Positions 9,417 through 18,139 of a stretch of DNA of 49,533 nucleotides are shown piece after piece. The position numbers and the translations under genes are program-made. The DNA is from Actinomycetes bacterium (lineage in GTDB: Bacteria; Actinomycetota; Acidimicrobiia; Acidimicrobiales; JAJZXF01), in contig JAJZXF010000010.1 of NCBI GenBank assembly GCA_021802485.1, forward strand, positions 1 through 49,533. Reading direction: 5' to 3'. The first letter of the stretch is position 1. Each line of letters opens with the position of its first letter. Under the pieces are notes generated by a model. That model did not search any database and had not been told where the DNA came from. It saw nothing but the letters and a program-made list of their open reading frames with translations.

Positions 9417-10358
9417 TCAGCTGGTGCTGTTTGCTGGCCCGCCAGGACCAGATGCTTCAGTGTCCGTTACGACCGCGTGCCCCCCGAATTGGTTTCGAAG
9501 CGCCGCTACGAGTCGCGGCGCTACAGAATCCTTAGAACGCGAGGAGAAGCGGGCGAAGAGCGATGTAGCCATCACAGGTGCGGCCACGCCGCGTTTCACG
9601 CACTCCTCAACCGTCCAACGACCCTCGCCTGAGTCAACAATCACACCCTCGATGTGCTCGAAACCCGCTCCGGGGGCGAGTGCCCGATGTGCGAGGTCTA
9701 GGAGCCAGGAGCGCACGACAGACCCGTAACGCCAGATGGATGCGATCTCGTGCAGGTCAAGGTGAAACTCCTCTGCTGCTGCGAGGAGCTCGAAGCCTTC
9801 TGCGTAGGACTGCATCAGCCCGTACTCGATGCCGTTGTGGACCATCTTGACGAAGTGGCCCGCACCGGGTGGGCCGACGTGGGCGTAACCTCCCTCCGGG
9901 GCAAGGTCGTAGAACACCGGCTCGACCACGGAGACTGCCTCCTTGTCGCCACCAACCATGAGGCAGTAGCCGTTATCGAGGCCCCATATGCCACCCGAGA
10001 CGCCGGCATCGATGAACGCAATACCGAGAGTGGCAAGTTCGCGTGCAGCGGGTGCAGCCCCGAGGTAATTGGAGTTTCCTCCATCTACGATGATGTCGCC
10101 GCGTGCGAGCATGGTCTTCACTTCGGCGATCGTCTGGTCGGTCGGGTCGCCGGCAGGCAACATGAGCCAGACAACCCTCGGCGCTTCCAGTTGCCCAACA
10201 GCGTCCTGCAGGCTCTCAGCAGGGGCCGCTCCGTCGCCAGCAAGGGAGAGCGTCGCTTGCTCGGACCTGTCGTATACCACAACCTGATGGCCGTTTCTAA
10301 GCAGGCGCTTGGTCATGTTGGCGCCCATCTTTCCGAGACCTACCATCGCTATCTTCAT
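9417..10358 (-). CDS. gnd: 6-phosphogluconate dehydrogenase, short decarboxylating form
   Basis: 313-residue enzyme that oxidatively decarboxylates 6-phosphogluconate to ribulose 5-phosphate. The N-terminal Rossmann motif is MVGLGKMGANM. IVDGGNSNY, DAGVSGGIWG and the catalytic-region HFVKMVHNGIEYG are all present. The length fits the short (YqeC-like, often NAD-preferring) class rather than the 470-residue E. coli type. The ATG overlaps the pgi stop (ATGA). Confidence 0.94.
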   Translation of the reverse strand: MKIAMVGLGKMGANMTKRLLRNGHQVVVYDRSEQATLSLAGDGAAPAESLQDAVGQLEAPRVVWLMLPAGDPTDQTIAEVKTMLARGDIIVDGGNSNYLGAAPAARELATLGIAFIDAGVSGGIWGLDNGYCLMVGGDKEAVSVVEPVFYDLAPEGGYAHVGPPGAGHFVKMVHNGIEYGLMQSYAEGFELLAAAEEFHLDLHEIASIWRYGSVVRSWLLDLAHRALAPGAGFEHIEGVIVDSGEGRWTVEECVKRGVAAPVMATSLFARFSSRSKDSVAPRLVAALRNQFGGHAVVTDTEASGPGGPANSTS

Positions 10359-11836
10359 CTGTTACCGCCTGTCGTGTTGGTCTTATCCGCACCAGTATTA
10401 GTACCAGTATCAACTACGTTCGCGAGAGCAGCGGTGAGTTCTGCTGGATCGTCCAGCGCTACTCGAAGCACCCTGCGTCCGTGTGCGACGAGACTCTGGT
10501 GATCGCCAGCTGACTGTGCTGCGATCAGCGTTGCGAAGTCATATTGCTTGCCTGGGATCGCTAGCCGGGGCACCTCGCTCCTGTTGACAAGCTGGACGGC
10601 AACGACCTCGTTTGGCCCACCCTTGTGCAGCTGCCCGGTGGAGTGCAGAAAACGCGGGCCGTACCCAGCGGTGACCGCAACTGAAAGCGAGTGCGTCAAG
10701 CCGCGGCGAAGAGCTTCCAGCGCATCGTCACAGCCGAACGGTAGGTATGCCTGAATGGATATGTAGTCACCTTGTTGCACCCTCGCAGCTAGCCACTCGG
10801 AAACCTCGCTGATATCCGCAGTCGGAATTTCAGCTGGAATAGGGGCTTCTAGCTCTCTAGCGGTATTTGCCTTTGACTCTGCTACGTTCGGCTCATCGAA
10901 CGGGTCGATGCCGAGAACGTGGCCAGCAGCCGCGGTTGCGATCTCCCACGAGAGGAACTGTGCTGCAAGGTCGGTGGGCTTCGATAACCGGACCACGACG
11001 CTGTGTCGATCCGGACCCTCCTCAACTACGGTGGTCGGCACTGGCACGCACCCGGTGCCCTGCTTGCCGGTGGACTCTGCTATCAACTGCTCGAGCCAGA
11101 GTCCGAAGTGCCTGAAGGACTCGGGAACCAGGATCGTTATCTTGTCCTGACCGCCGCGGGCAGCGAGTCCCATTTCGAGTCCAAGATTAACTGCCTCCAA
11201 GCGATCTGCTTCCATCGCGAGGCTGCAGAGCTCCTCGACGTCATAACCGAGCAGCGCAGCAGGTACCAAGCCGAAGTGCGAAAGGACGGAGTATCGCCCG
11301 CCGATGTCTGGGCGATTCGCGAAGAGCCTATGGAAACCACGCTCGCGGGCGAGGTCAGCGAGGGGGGTGCCGGGATCGGTGATTGCCGCAAATCGACTGG
11401 GATCCTTGATAGTGCTGCCAACATAGGACGCCAGCACGTTCGGCTCGAGTGTAGTGCCGGACTTCGAGGAGACGACGATGAACGCGTCGCTGAGATCCAA
11501 AGAAGCGAGGGTCGAGGGGTGCGTTGTGTCGCATACCACAAGGCGGCGCCCGTTGGATGAGCAGCCCGGAGCGTCGAGAGCAGCCGAGAGGACAAGGGGG
11601 CCAAGGGATGACCCGCCCATTCCGAGCAGGATGACCGTCTCTTGATCCAGTGATTGTGCCCACGAGTTGAGGTCTCTGGCTTCCCGGGCCATCTCGCCAG
11701 GGGAGTCGAGCCACCCGAGGCGATTGGCTGAGACGTTCCCTTGCGCCCACAGGCTCGGGTCTCTCGCTTCGAGGCGCGCAAGGATGTCTTCGGCTTGATA
11801 ACGCGCCGAATCAGTTGACCCGGTATCAGTAGACAT
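10355..11836 (-). CDS. pgi: Glucose-6-phosphate isomerase
   Basis: 493-residue SIS-domain isomerase interconverting glucose 6-phosphate and fructose 6-phosphate. MGGSSLGPLVLSAAL and the phosphosugar-binding VSSKSGTTLEPN identify it. It resembles the isomerase half of fused transaldolase/phosphoglucose isomerase proteins more than the classic E. coli enzyme, and here it lies directly after a separate tal gene. I start at the ATG at 11836, which has TTGGAG five bases upstream; the frame is open to 11860. The N-terminus (MSTDTGSTDSARYQ) is polar and variable, and a short Thr/Asn-rich tail ends the protein. Confidence 0.9.
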   Translation of the reverse strand: MSTDTGSTDSARYQAEDILARLEARDPSLWAQGNVSANRLGWLDSPGEMAREARDLNSWAQSLDQETVILLGMGGSSLGPLVLSAALDAPGCSSNGRRLVVCDTTHPSTLASLDLSDAFIVVSSKSGTTLEPNVLASYVGSTIKDPSRFAAITDPGTPLADLARERGFHRLFANRPDIGGRYSVLSHFGLVPAALLGYDVEELCSLAMEADRLEAVNLGLEMGLAARGGQDKITILVPESFRHFGLWLEQLIAESTGKQGTGCVPVPTTVVEEGPDRHSVVVRLSKPTDLAAQFLSWEIATAAAGHVLGIDPFDEPNVAESKANTARELEAPIPAEIPTADISEVSEWLAARVQQGDYISIQAYLPFGCDDALEALRRGLTHSLSVAVTAGYGPRFLHSTGQLHKGGPNEVVAVQLVNRSEVPRLAIPGKQYDFATLIAAQSAGDHQSLVAHGRRVLRVALDDPAELTAALANVVDTGTNTGADKTNTTGGNR

Positions 11837-11907
11837 AGTTCTCCAAGAGGTAGGTATCACGCACTATGAGCTCGAGTTCCCATGGTCGGAGCTGAGCAGC
11901 TGGCAGG

Positions 11908-13065
11908 TCACCCGGTTGCAAGCGATGACGCTTTCGCATCGAGACAGGCGAGTACTTCATCGAAGGACTTGCGAAACGCCTCGACCCCCTCGCTCTCGAG
12001 CACCGCCGAGACGTCCTCGAGGTCGATGCCCACGTTGCCCAAAGCATCGATGGCCTCCTGGGCAGCATCTACTTCTAGGTCTGCGGTGCGCTTGATGACC
12101 CCGTGTTCCAAGAAAGCTTCCAGTGTTGCGTCCGGCATCGTATTGACGGTGTCGGGTGCGATCAGGTTCTCGACGTACATCAAGTCGCTATAGGCGGGGT
12201 TCTTCGTCGAGGTGGATGCCCATAGGGGGCGCTGCGGGCGAGCGCCATGGGACGCTAGTAACTGCCAGCGGTCAGTGGTGAGGCTCTCAACGAACAATCG
12301 GTAGGCCAGCTTGGCCTGAGCGAGAGCTGCAGTCCCGAGCAGTGCGGCAAGGTCCTCTTGGCGCACTAGAGGAGTCGTGCGAAGAGGAGCGGAGGAGTCA
12401 TGACCACGGCGGGCGATTGCATTGATCCTGGCGTCGACCTCGGTGTCGACACGGCTCACAAAAAAGGACGCGACGCTCGCGACGCCGCTTAGATCGTCTT
12501 GGCCCGAGGCAAGGAGCGTTTCCAGCCCAGCCATGTATGCGTCGAGGACCTGGGAGTAGCGATCAAGGCTAAAGATCAACGTGACGTTTATACTCTTGCC
12601 CTCGGAAATCATTTGGCGAACAGCATCTACGCCCTGAAGTGTTGCAGGGATCTTCACAAGGAGATTTGGCTCGTTGATGCTTGCGTGTAGCTCGCGCGCT
12701 GATTCGATGGTCGCGGCGGTGTCGTAAGCGAGGGTGGGCGACACCTCGATCGAGACAAAGCCGTCTGTGCGGTCGCTAGCGTCGTACACGCTTCGGAGGA
12801 TCTTCAACGCCCCGCGGATATCGTCGCTGACGAGGTTCCAGTAGCACTCCTCGATGCTGTGATCTCGCCTCAGGTCCCCAAGCTGGTCGTCATATGCGTT
12901 GTCAGACTCGATAGCCTTTGCAAATATGGTCGGGTTCGACGTGACGCCGCGTACCCCCTCGTCCACGAGAGCGGCAAGCTTGCCACCGCTCAGGTAGTCG
13001 CGTCGAATGTTATCGATCCACGGGCTCTGGCCCGCGACGGAATGCAGGTCGTGGAGCCTTGTCAC
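11908..13065 (-). CDS. tal: Transaldolase
   Basis: 385-residue transaldolase of the long actinobacterial/cyanobacterial type. It moves a dihydroxyacetone unit between sedoheptulose 7-phosphate and glyceraldehyde 3-phosphate. GVTSNPTIFAKAI lies near residue 45, and the Schiff-base lysine is in LLVKIPATLQG. The GTG start overlaps the tkt stop (GTGA, 13062-13065). A 71-base gap separates it from pgi. Confidence 0.95.
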   Translation of the reverse strand: MTRLHDLHSVAGQSPWIDNIRRDYLSGGKLAALVDEGVRGVTSNPTIFAKAIESDNAYDDQLGDLRRDHSIEECYWNLVSDDIRGALKILRSVYDASDRTDGFVSIEVSPTLAYDTAATIESARELHASINEPNLLVKIPATLQGVDAVRQMISEGKSINVTLIFSLDRYSQVLDAYMAGLETLLASGQDDLSGVASVASFFVSRVDTEVDARINAIARRGHDSSAPLRTTPLVRQEDLAALLGTAALAQAKLAYRLFVESLTTDRWQLLASHGARPQRPLWASTSTKNPAYSDLMYVENLIAPDTVNTMPDATLEAFLEHGVIKRTADLEVDAAQEAIDALGNVGIDLEDVSAVLESEGVEAFRKSFDEVLACLDAKASSLATG

Positions 13066-15089
13066 GAGGCGTCCTTGCGACTAGCGGGTTTGTTGCTGGC
13101 GGATATGAGGTCGTAAGCCACCTTTGCAACGTTACCCGCAGTGAAGCCGAAGCGTTCCATGTTGATCTGCCCAGGTGCAGACGAGCCGAAGCGATCTATA
13201 GACACGGTCGCAGCTGCATATCTGTCCCAGCCAAACGACGAGGCTGCCTCTATGGCAAGGGTGGGGACGCTCGCAGGCAGGACTTCCTCGCGGTATGAGA
13301 GATCTTGCTCTTCGAACAGCTCCCAGCAGGGCATCGAAACTACACGTGCCCACACCGACCGCACAGTCCGGAGTTGTTTCGCGGCTTCAATGCAGACACA
13401 TACCTCGCTACCGGTTCCTATGATGATCACGTCAGGAAGTGGACGGTCGTCAAGGTGCGGGTTCATATCCGCGAGTACGTACGCTCCCATGGCGAGGCCC
13501 TTAGCGGCCTCGCTCGTGCCATCGAGAACCGGCACCTTCTGGCGGCTCAGGATGAGGGCGGTTGGCCCCGGCGAGTCAACCGCAACCTGCCAGGCGCGGG
13601 CGCATTCGTTCGCATCAGCAGGGCGGATCACCCGAAGGCCAGGCATGGCCCTCATGGATGCGAGATGCTCTACTGGCTGGTGCGTTGGGCCGTCCTCGCC
13701 GAGGCCGATCGAGTCGTGGGTCCAGGAGTAGATGACGTGCGCACTGCTCAGAGCGGCCAATCTCACCGAGCCGCGCATGTAGTCGCTGAATATGAAGAAG
13801 GTGCCGCCGACGGGGAGGGCCCCTCCATGCAGTGCCATTCCGTTCATGATCCCGCCCATCGCGTGCTCGCGTATTCCGTAGGCGATCTGCGATCCGCCCG
13901 GGTGCTCGCGGGACTGTAGCTCCGCGCCATCCAGTGCCATTCCCGTGTTGCCGGTCAGATCGGCTGCTCCCGTGGCGAGAGCGGGGATCGTAGATGAAGT
14001 CGCGTTAATGCAGACGTTGATCGCTTGGCGTGTTGCGATCTGATCACCGGGCGAGAACACCGGAAGTGCGGCGTGCCAGCCGTCAAGTGCCTTGCCCTCG
14101 AGGAAAGCATGGAATACGGAGCGATCCTTGTCACCCCAGTCCTTTGGAAGTGATCCGGCCCATGCGTCTCGGAGGAGGCGCCCCCTCGCACCAGCAGATC
14201 GGTAAAAAGCGAGCACGTCATCTGGAACCCAGAACTCGCTATCTGGAGGCAGGCCAAGCAGCTGTTTGGTAGCTTTGACCTCTTCGGTGCCGAACGGGTC
14301 GCCGTGTGCTTTGCTCGTGTCGGTAAAGCGTGGTGAAGGCCACCCGATGTGGCTCCTCAGGATCACGAGTGATGGTGACGAGGAGTCCTCGATGCAGCGG
14401 CGCAGCGCATCCTCGATCGCATCCAGGTCATTTGCGATCTCGCCAGCGTCGATGACGTTCCATCCGTAGGCGGTGAAACGACCGGCTACGTCGTCGGAGT
14501 ATGAAAGGCTGGTTGGACCGTCGATCGTGATGTGGTTGTTGTCGTAGACGCACACGAGGTGGTCCAGACCAAGGTGGCCGGCAAGTGACGCGGCTTCGTG
14601 GCTTATGCCCTCCTCGAAGTCGCCATCGCTTGCGATCGTGAAGATGTGATGGTTCGACGCCTGCTCGCCGAAGCGAGTTCGCATGCGCCGCTCTGCTATT
14701 GCCATCCCTACTGCGTTCGTGAACCCTTGCCCAAGGGGTCCGGTTGTCACCTCTACTCCTGGCGTGATCCCAACTTCGGGATGGCCAGGGGTTATGCTGC
14801 CCCATTGGCGAAAAGAACGCAGGTCATCGAGGCTGAGGCCATAGCCTGTCAGGTAGAGCATGGTGTACAACAGCACGGATGCGTGGCCTGCCGAGAGCAC
14901 GAAGCGATCGCGGTCCGGCCAATCCGGAGCGCTCGGGTCATATCGCATCACTCGCGTCCAGAGCACGTGAGCGAGGGGAGCGAGCGCCATTGCGGTGCCG
15001 GGATGGCCGGAGTGGGCCCTTTCGGGGGCATCCATTGCGATACCCCTGATCACACTGATGCCACGCTGTTCGAGCTCGAGATCTTCCAT
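13062..15089 (-). CDS. tkt: Transketolase
   Basis: 675-residue thiamine-diphosphate enzyme of the non-oxidative pentose phosphate pathway. The sequence shows HSGHPGTAMALAPLAHVLW at the N-terminus, the ThDP/metal segment ASDGDFEEGISHEA, and YDNNHITIDG. The pyrimidine-domain segment WTHDSIGLGEDGPTHQPVE is further on. I choose the ATG at 15089 (MEDLELEQ) because homologous sequence starts there; the frame stays open to 15188. It is the first gene of the six-gene carbon operon. Confidence 0.95.
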   Translation of the reverse strand: MEDLELEQRGISVIRGIAMDAPERAHSGHPGTAMALAPLAHVLWTRVMRYDPSAPDWPDRDRFVLSAGHASVLLYTMLYLTGYGLSLDDLRSFRQWGSITPGHPEVGITPGVEVTTGPLGQGFTNAVGMAIAERRMRTRFGEQASNHHIFTIASDGDFEEGISHEAASLAGHLGLDHLVCVYDNNHITIDGPTSLSYSDDVAGRFTAYGWNVIDAGEIANDLDAIEDALRRCIEDSSSPSLVILRSHIGWPSPRFTDTSKAHGDPFGTEEVKATKQLLGLPPDSEFWVPDDVLAFYRSAGARGRLLRDAWAGSLPKDWGDKDRSVFHAFLEGKALDGWHAALPVFSPGDQIATRQAINVCINATSSTIPALATGAADLTGNTGMALDGAELQSREHPGGSQIAYGIREHAMGGIMNGMALHGGALPVGGTFFIFSDYMRGSVRLAALSSAHVIYSWTHDSIGLGEDGPTHQPVEHLASMRAMPGLRVIRPADANECARAWQVAVDSPGPTALILSRQKVPVLDGTSEAAKGLAMGAYVLADMNPHLDDRPLPDVIIIGTGSEVCVCIEAAKQLRTVRSVWARVVSMPCWELFEEQDLSYREEVLPASVPTLAIEAASSFGWDRYAAATVSIDRFGSSAPGQINMERFGFTAGNVAKVAYDLISASNKPASRKDAS

Positions 15090-15771
15090 GGTGACTACCG
15101 ACCCTACCAGGCACGCGAAGACTTTGACGATCATTGCTCGAGTCGTAGGTGAACGCCTTGTAGCGTGAAACGCTCTCGTTGAAACCACGTGCTGGTAGCT
15201 ATAGCGAGACCCACGAGTGGCCTTGCTACCAGGGGAGTAGCACTGAGCGAGCTGATCCGTGCCAACCGAAAGTTTTTTCGTTTGCGCGGAAAATCAGATC
15301 CGATCACGACAGAGGATGTCGCAGATGTGTCCCTTGTAGGTATCCGTGGACATTGAAATGCATGATCGCTACGATGTGGAGGCATCTTCACCTTCGGCAA
15401 CGCGTCCTTTGATGGCTCTATGGGCCACGCATCACTGAACGCTCCCGTGGTCGCAGGCATCGGGTGATGATGACAGGAACTCACTGGACCGCTCACGCAT
15501 GGCTATCGAAATGGTGGTAGCAATGGGGCCCCGGTCACATTCTTCGCTAGGCAATGGGCGGGCGACACCTTTCCATGTTCCTAAGCGGAACGGTTAGTAG
15601 GCATGCATCAGGCTTTCTATAGTGGCTAGTGCAACTATTGACGCCGTGTTCTCCCTGCGCTAGCGTTAGTGTTGAACTCGTCTGCAGGTTCATGACCGCG
15701 GCGGGGTTAGCGGCAAGAACAAAGCAGCGCCAAAGTATCAACAGTCACCTCCAAGGAGAGCCTCGTTAGCG
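15090..15771. other. Divergent intergenic region between tkt and the ferredoxin gene
   Basis: About 680 bases without a credible gene. It must contain the promoter of the tkt operon on the minus strand, which I could not place confidently, and it holds the plus-strand promoter described at 15638-15666. Confidence 0.4.
15638..15666 (+). promoter_or_regulatory. Putative housekeeping-sigma promoter for the ferredoxin gene
   Basis: TTGACG (15638-15643) and TAGCGT (15661-15666) are separated by exactly 17 bases, a good match to actinobacterial -35 and -10 elements. The ferredoxin start lies about 100 bases downstream, leaving room for a short untranslated leader. Confidence 0.45.
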
Positions 15772-16008
15772 ATGAAAGTGTGGATTGACCAGGACCTATG
15801 CACAGGTGATGGCTTGTGCGAGGAGATCGCACCTGCTGTGTTCACGCTACTTGATGATGGCCTTGCCTATGTGAAGGAAGGGGACAAGGTGTTCGACGAC
15901 CCGGGTGGGACTGCAGGAGTTGCGGTCGTCGATTCAGACCTCGAGGACGCTGTCATAGAGGCTGCGGAGGAGTGCCCGGGGGAGTGCATCTTTATCGAGA
16001 AGGACTGA
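15772..16008 (+). CDS. Small ferredoxin, [3Fe-4S] type
   Basis: 78-residue acidic electron carrier. Cys10 and Cys16 (CTGDGLC) and the Cys before Pro in EECPGECIF give the CX5C...CP pattern of single-cluster [3Fe-4S] ferredoxins; a further Cys follows four residues later. An AAGGAG ribosome-binding site lies about 15 bases before the ATG. No P450 or reductase partner is adjacent. It converges with trmI with 25 bases between them. Confidence 0.9.
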   Translation: MKVWIDQDLCTGDGLCEEIAPAVFTLLDDGLAYVKEGDKVFDDPGGTAGVAVVDSDLEDAVIEAAEECPGECIFIEKD

Positions 16009-16033
16009 AGCTTCTCGTTAGTAGCTCGTCTCA

Positions 16034-16870
16034 TCACTGAGAGCGGCGCGCTCGGTGAGCCTCCATGGGTTCTTGCATGAGCCGAGCATGTGTTATGAAG
16101 CCGGTATGGGCGACCATTCGGTGGTCTGGACGCACGGACAGCCCTTCGATGTGCCAGGTGCGCCAGAGAACCTCGAAGGTCTCCGCCATTCCGAAGGAGC
16201 TCCGCTGGATCGCCTGACGCAGGGCATCAACTTGGTTGATCGTTGGCAGGTACGACACCAAGATTCCGCCTGGTCGCATTGCAAGCTCGACGTGACCAAT
16301 GGCCCTCCATGGCTCCGGAACGTCGAGTAGGACCCTATCGAGCTCGGTTTCTTCAATGCTTTCGTAGATGTCGTGCAGGCGGACAGTGTAAGGCACATCT
16401 TTCCCGAGGAGCTGCTCGACATTCGTGATTGCGCGCTGAGCGAACTCAGCGCGGACCTCGTAGCCGGTCACGTCTGCTCCCGCTCGAAGCAATGCCATGG
16501 ATAGTGCGCCGGAGCCGACGCCTGCTTCGAGGACACGCGCGCCGTGGAAGATGTCAGAGACCATCAAGATCGCGCCGAGGTCCTTCGGGTAGATGACCTG
16601 AGCGCCGCGGGGCATCAGGACGACGATGTCTGCGAGCGTGGGCCTGAGCACTTGGAAGGTTCCGCCGTTGCTCGCCTTCACGCTGATGCCATCGGACTGG
16701 CCAATCAGCTGGTCATGGTCGACATAGCCGGAATGGGAATGGAAGCGCGATCCGGGCTCCAGTTCAACAAGGTACTTGCGCTGCTTGGAGTCGATCAGGA
16801 GCACCTTCTCCCCAGCTATCAGGTGCCACGCGCCTGCGAGGGACTCCTTGCCGGGATCAGGTTCGCTCAC
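16034..16870 (-). CDS. trmI: tRNA (adenine-58-N1)-methyltransferase
   Basis: 278-residue SAM-dependent enzyme that makes m1A58 in the T-loop of tRNA. An N-terminal beta domain is followed by the SAM motif ARVLEAGVGSGALSMALL and by LDVPEPWRAIGH, typical of TrmI. The GTG start at 16870 overlaps the stop of the upstream small gene (GTGA); reading further upstream, to 17065, gives arginine-rich non-family sequence. TrmI beside the proteasomal ATPase gene is a common actinobacterial arrangement, but here the two are divergently oriented with small membrane genes between. Confidence 0.93.
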   Translation of the reverse strand: MSEPDPGKESLAGAWHLIAGEKVLLIDSKQRKYLVELEPGSRFHSHSGYVDHDQLIGQSDGISVKASNGGTFQVLRPTLADIVVLMPRGAQVIYPKDLGAILMVSDIFHGARVLEAGVGSGALSMALLRAGADVTGYEVRAEFAQRAITNVEQLLGKDVPYTVRLHDIYESIEETELDRVLLDVPEPWRAIGHVELAMRPGGILVSYLPTINQVDALRQAIQRSSFGMAETFEVLWRTWHIEGLSVRPDHRMVAHTGFITHARLMQEPMEAHRARRSQ

Positions 16871-17133
16871 TGCTCCGCCAGGGGGACCTGGCGCTTTCGG
16901 AATCCAATGCGGCCACGGGCGGAAGCGACCGTGCTGTCGCTTCCCCGAGGCCGGTGAAGGATGACGAGCTCCTCGCCAAGTGCGAGCTTCTCGGAGAACA
17001 CCACCTGATTCCGGGAGCGCTTGAGGAATCGCATCGCCAGAGCGCTCAGGCCGATCAGGGTCCACAGGGGACTATTGCCAAGAATGCCCCGTCGCAGCCC
17101 CTTCTTCACGACAGACCAGAGGAACCGATCCAT
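16867..17133 (-). CDS. Small membrane-associated protein of unknown function
   Basis: 88 residues with a basic N-terminus, one short hydrophobic stretch (SPLWTLIGLSALAM) and a polar tail containing VVFSEKLALGEELVI. A GAGGTG ribosome-binding site precedes the ATG, and its stop overlaps the trmI start by four bases, which supports it being real and co-expressed. I recognise no family. Confidence 0.65.
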   Translation of the reverse strand: MDRFLWSVVKKGLRRGILGNSPLWTLIGLSALAMRFLKRSRNQVVFSEKLALGEELVILHRPRGSDSTVASARGRIGFRKRQVPLAEQ

Positions 17134-17234
17134 CAGAACACCTCGAGGGGGCTCGCTGCTTCAGTCGCCAAGGATCTCACCACGTCCGCCTTTGGAGGTT
17201 GGTTCTTGAATGCGTCGTCCGTCGCACGGATAGA

Positions 17235-17450
17235 TCAGGAACGCCGGATCTCAACGACCGTGGAGCGAAGCCTGCCTTTGCGGGTGCCGATCAAGTACAC
17301 GACCGCGAGTAGTCCAAAGCCAGCTACAACGGCTACGACGCCTATGCCTGGCTTCGCTGCTTCCACAGGCTTGTCAGCCTGGTGAAGGAGCTGGCGAAAC
17401 TTTGATTCAATGTCATCGCGGGTGATGCGCCGCGGAACATCCTTGGTCAT
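17235..17450 (-). CDS. Single-pass membrane protein of unknown function
   Basis: 71 residues: a charged N-terminal half, one transmembrane segment (GIGVVAVVAGFGLLAVVYLI), and a short Arg/Lys-rich tail on the presumed inside. The ATG shares a base with the stop of the preceding gene (TGATG), so the two are coupled. No family recognised. Confidence 0.65.
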   Translation of the reverse strand: MTKDVPRRITRDDIESKFRQLLHQADKPVEAAKPGIGVVAVVAGFGLLAVVYLIGTRKGRLRSTVVEIRRS

Positions 17451-17884
17451 CAGGTAATCGTCTCCTTATGGTCTTTGCCGGCTGGCTTGCTGTCATTGGT
17501 GCTCGCTGGCTCCGCGATCTCGCTGTCATTGGTGCCGGCCGGCTCAGAGCGGAGTCTTGCGGATCGTGGTTGCGGGTTCCGCAGGGCTGTCCAGGACAGC
17601 GCTGCGGTGCCGATCATAGCTATGAGAGCGCCGATCACGTAAGGTAGCCATGACAGGCTGCCGCTGAGTGCAGAGCCAGTCTCGGTCTGCAGCGCACGTA
17701 TCGCCGCGATTACAACAAGAACGCTCCCGAGTGCGAGGCATCCTGCTGCGACAATCCTCGCTACGGCAAGCTTCCACAGGCCAGACAGCTTGCCAATGGT
17801 CTCTTGCTTAACGTAGGCAAGGATCGTGTGCAGAATGTCATCAAGCAATTCCTGAGTGCCTGGATCGTGTTTTGAGCTGGTCAT
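17450..17884 (-). CDS. Two-pass membrane protein, holin-superfamily-like
   Basis: 144 residues. An amphipathic N-terminus (LLDDILHTILAYVKQETIGKL) precedes two transmembrane segments (about residues 42-64 and 82-104) and a Ser/Glu/Lys-rich tail with a near-repeat of SEPAGTNDS and AEPASTNDS. The overall layout resembles actinobacterial phage-holin-superfamily (DUF1469-like) proteins, but this is a topology argument only. It heads the minus-strand group leading to trmI and diverges from arc. Confidence 0.65.
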   Translation of the reverse strand: MTSSKHDPGTQELLDDILHTILAYVKQETIGKLSGLWKLAVARIVAAGCLALGSVLVVIAAIRALQTETGSALSGSLSWLPYVIGALIAMIGTAALSWTALRNPQPRSARLRSEPAGTNDSEIAEPASTNDSKPAGKDHKETIT

Positions 17885-17973
17885 CGAGTATCCGTTAACT
17901 CTCTTCCTGCAATCGTGAGCGACTCCTGAAGCCGCTGTAGCGTCCTCGCGTCACCCTCCTGGGTCACCTTCAC
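17881..17973 (-). CDS. Possible 30-residue leader peptide gene
   Basis: A GTG-started frame encodes 30 residues containing ARTLQRLQESLTIAGREL and ends in a TGA that overlaps the next ATG (ATGA). Its GTG in turn overlaps the stop of another short frame ending LMPASRLG. This overlapping chain is typical of translated genes here, but the peptides are tiny. They may be fragments of one older gene split by a frameshift. Confidence 0.22.
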   Translation of the reverse strand: MKVTQEGDARTLQRLQESLTIAGRELTDTR

Positions 17974-18139
17974 CCGAGCCTGCTCGCGGGCATGAGAGTG
18001 AGCGGCATACCGACCGCGATTTCGAGCTGGCTGTTGCCCACGGTGAAAAGGATACCCGCGGACGCAGTGCGTGGCGATCGAGCATGGCACACGTACGGTC
18101 GCGGTAGCGTGTAGGGTCAGAACGAGAGGGGAGGTGGCT

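Noticed and set aside
18071-18139. N-terminal extension of Arc from an earlier ATG
   Set aside because: The 23 extra codons do not resemble the family, and the ATG at 18140 has a strong ribosome-binding site.
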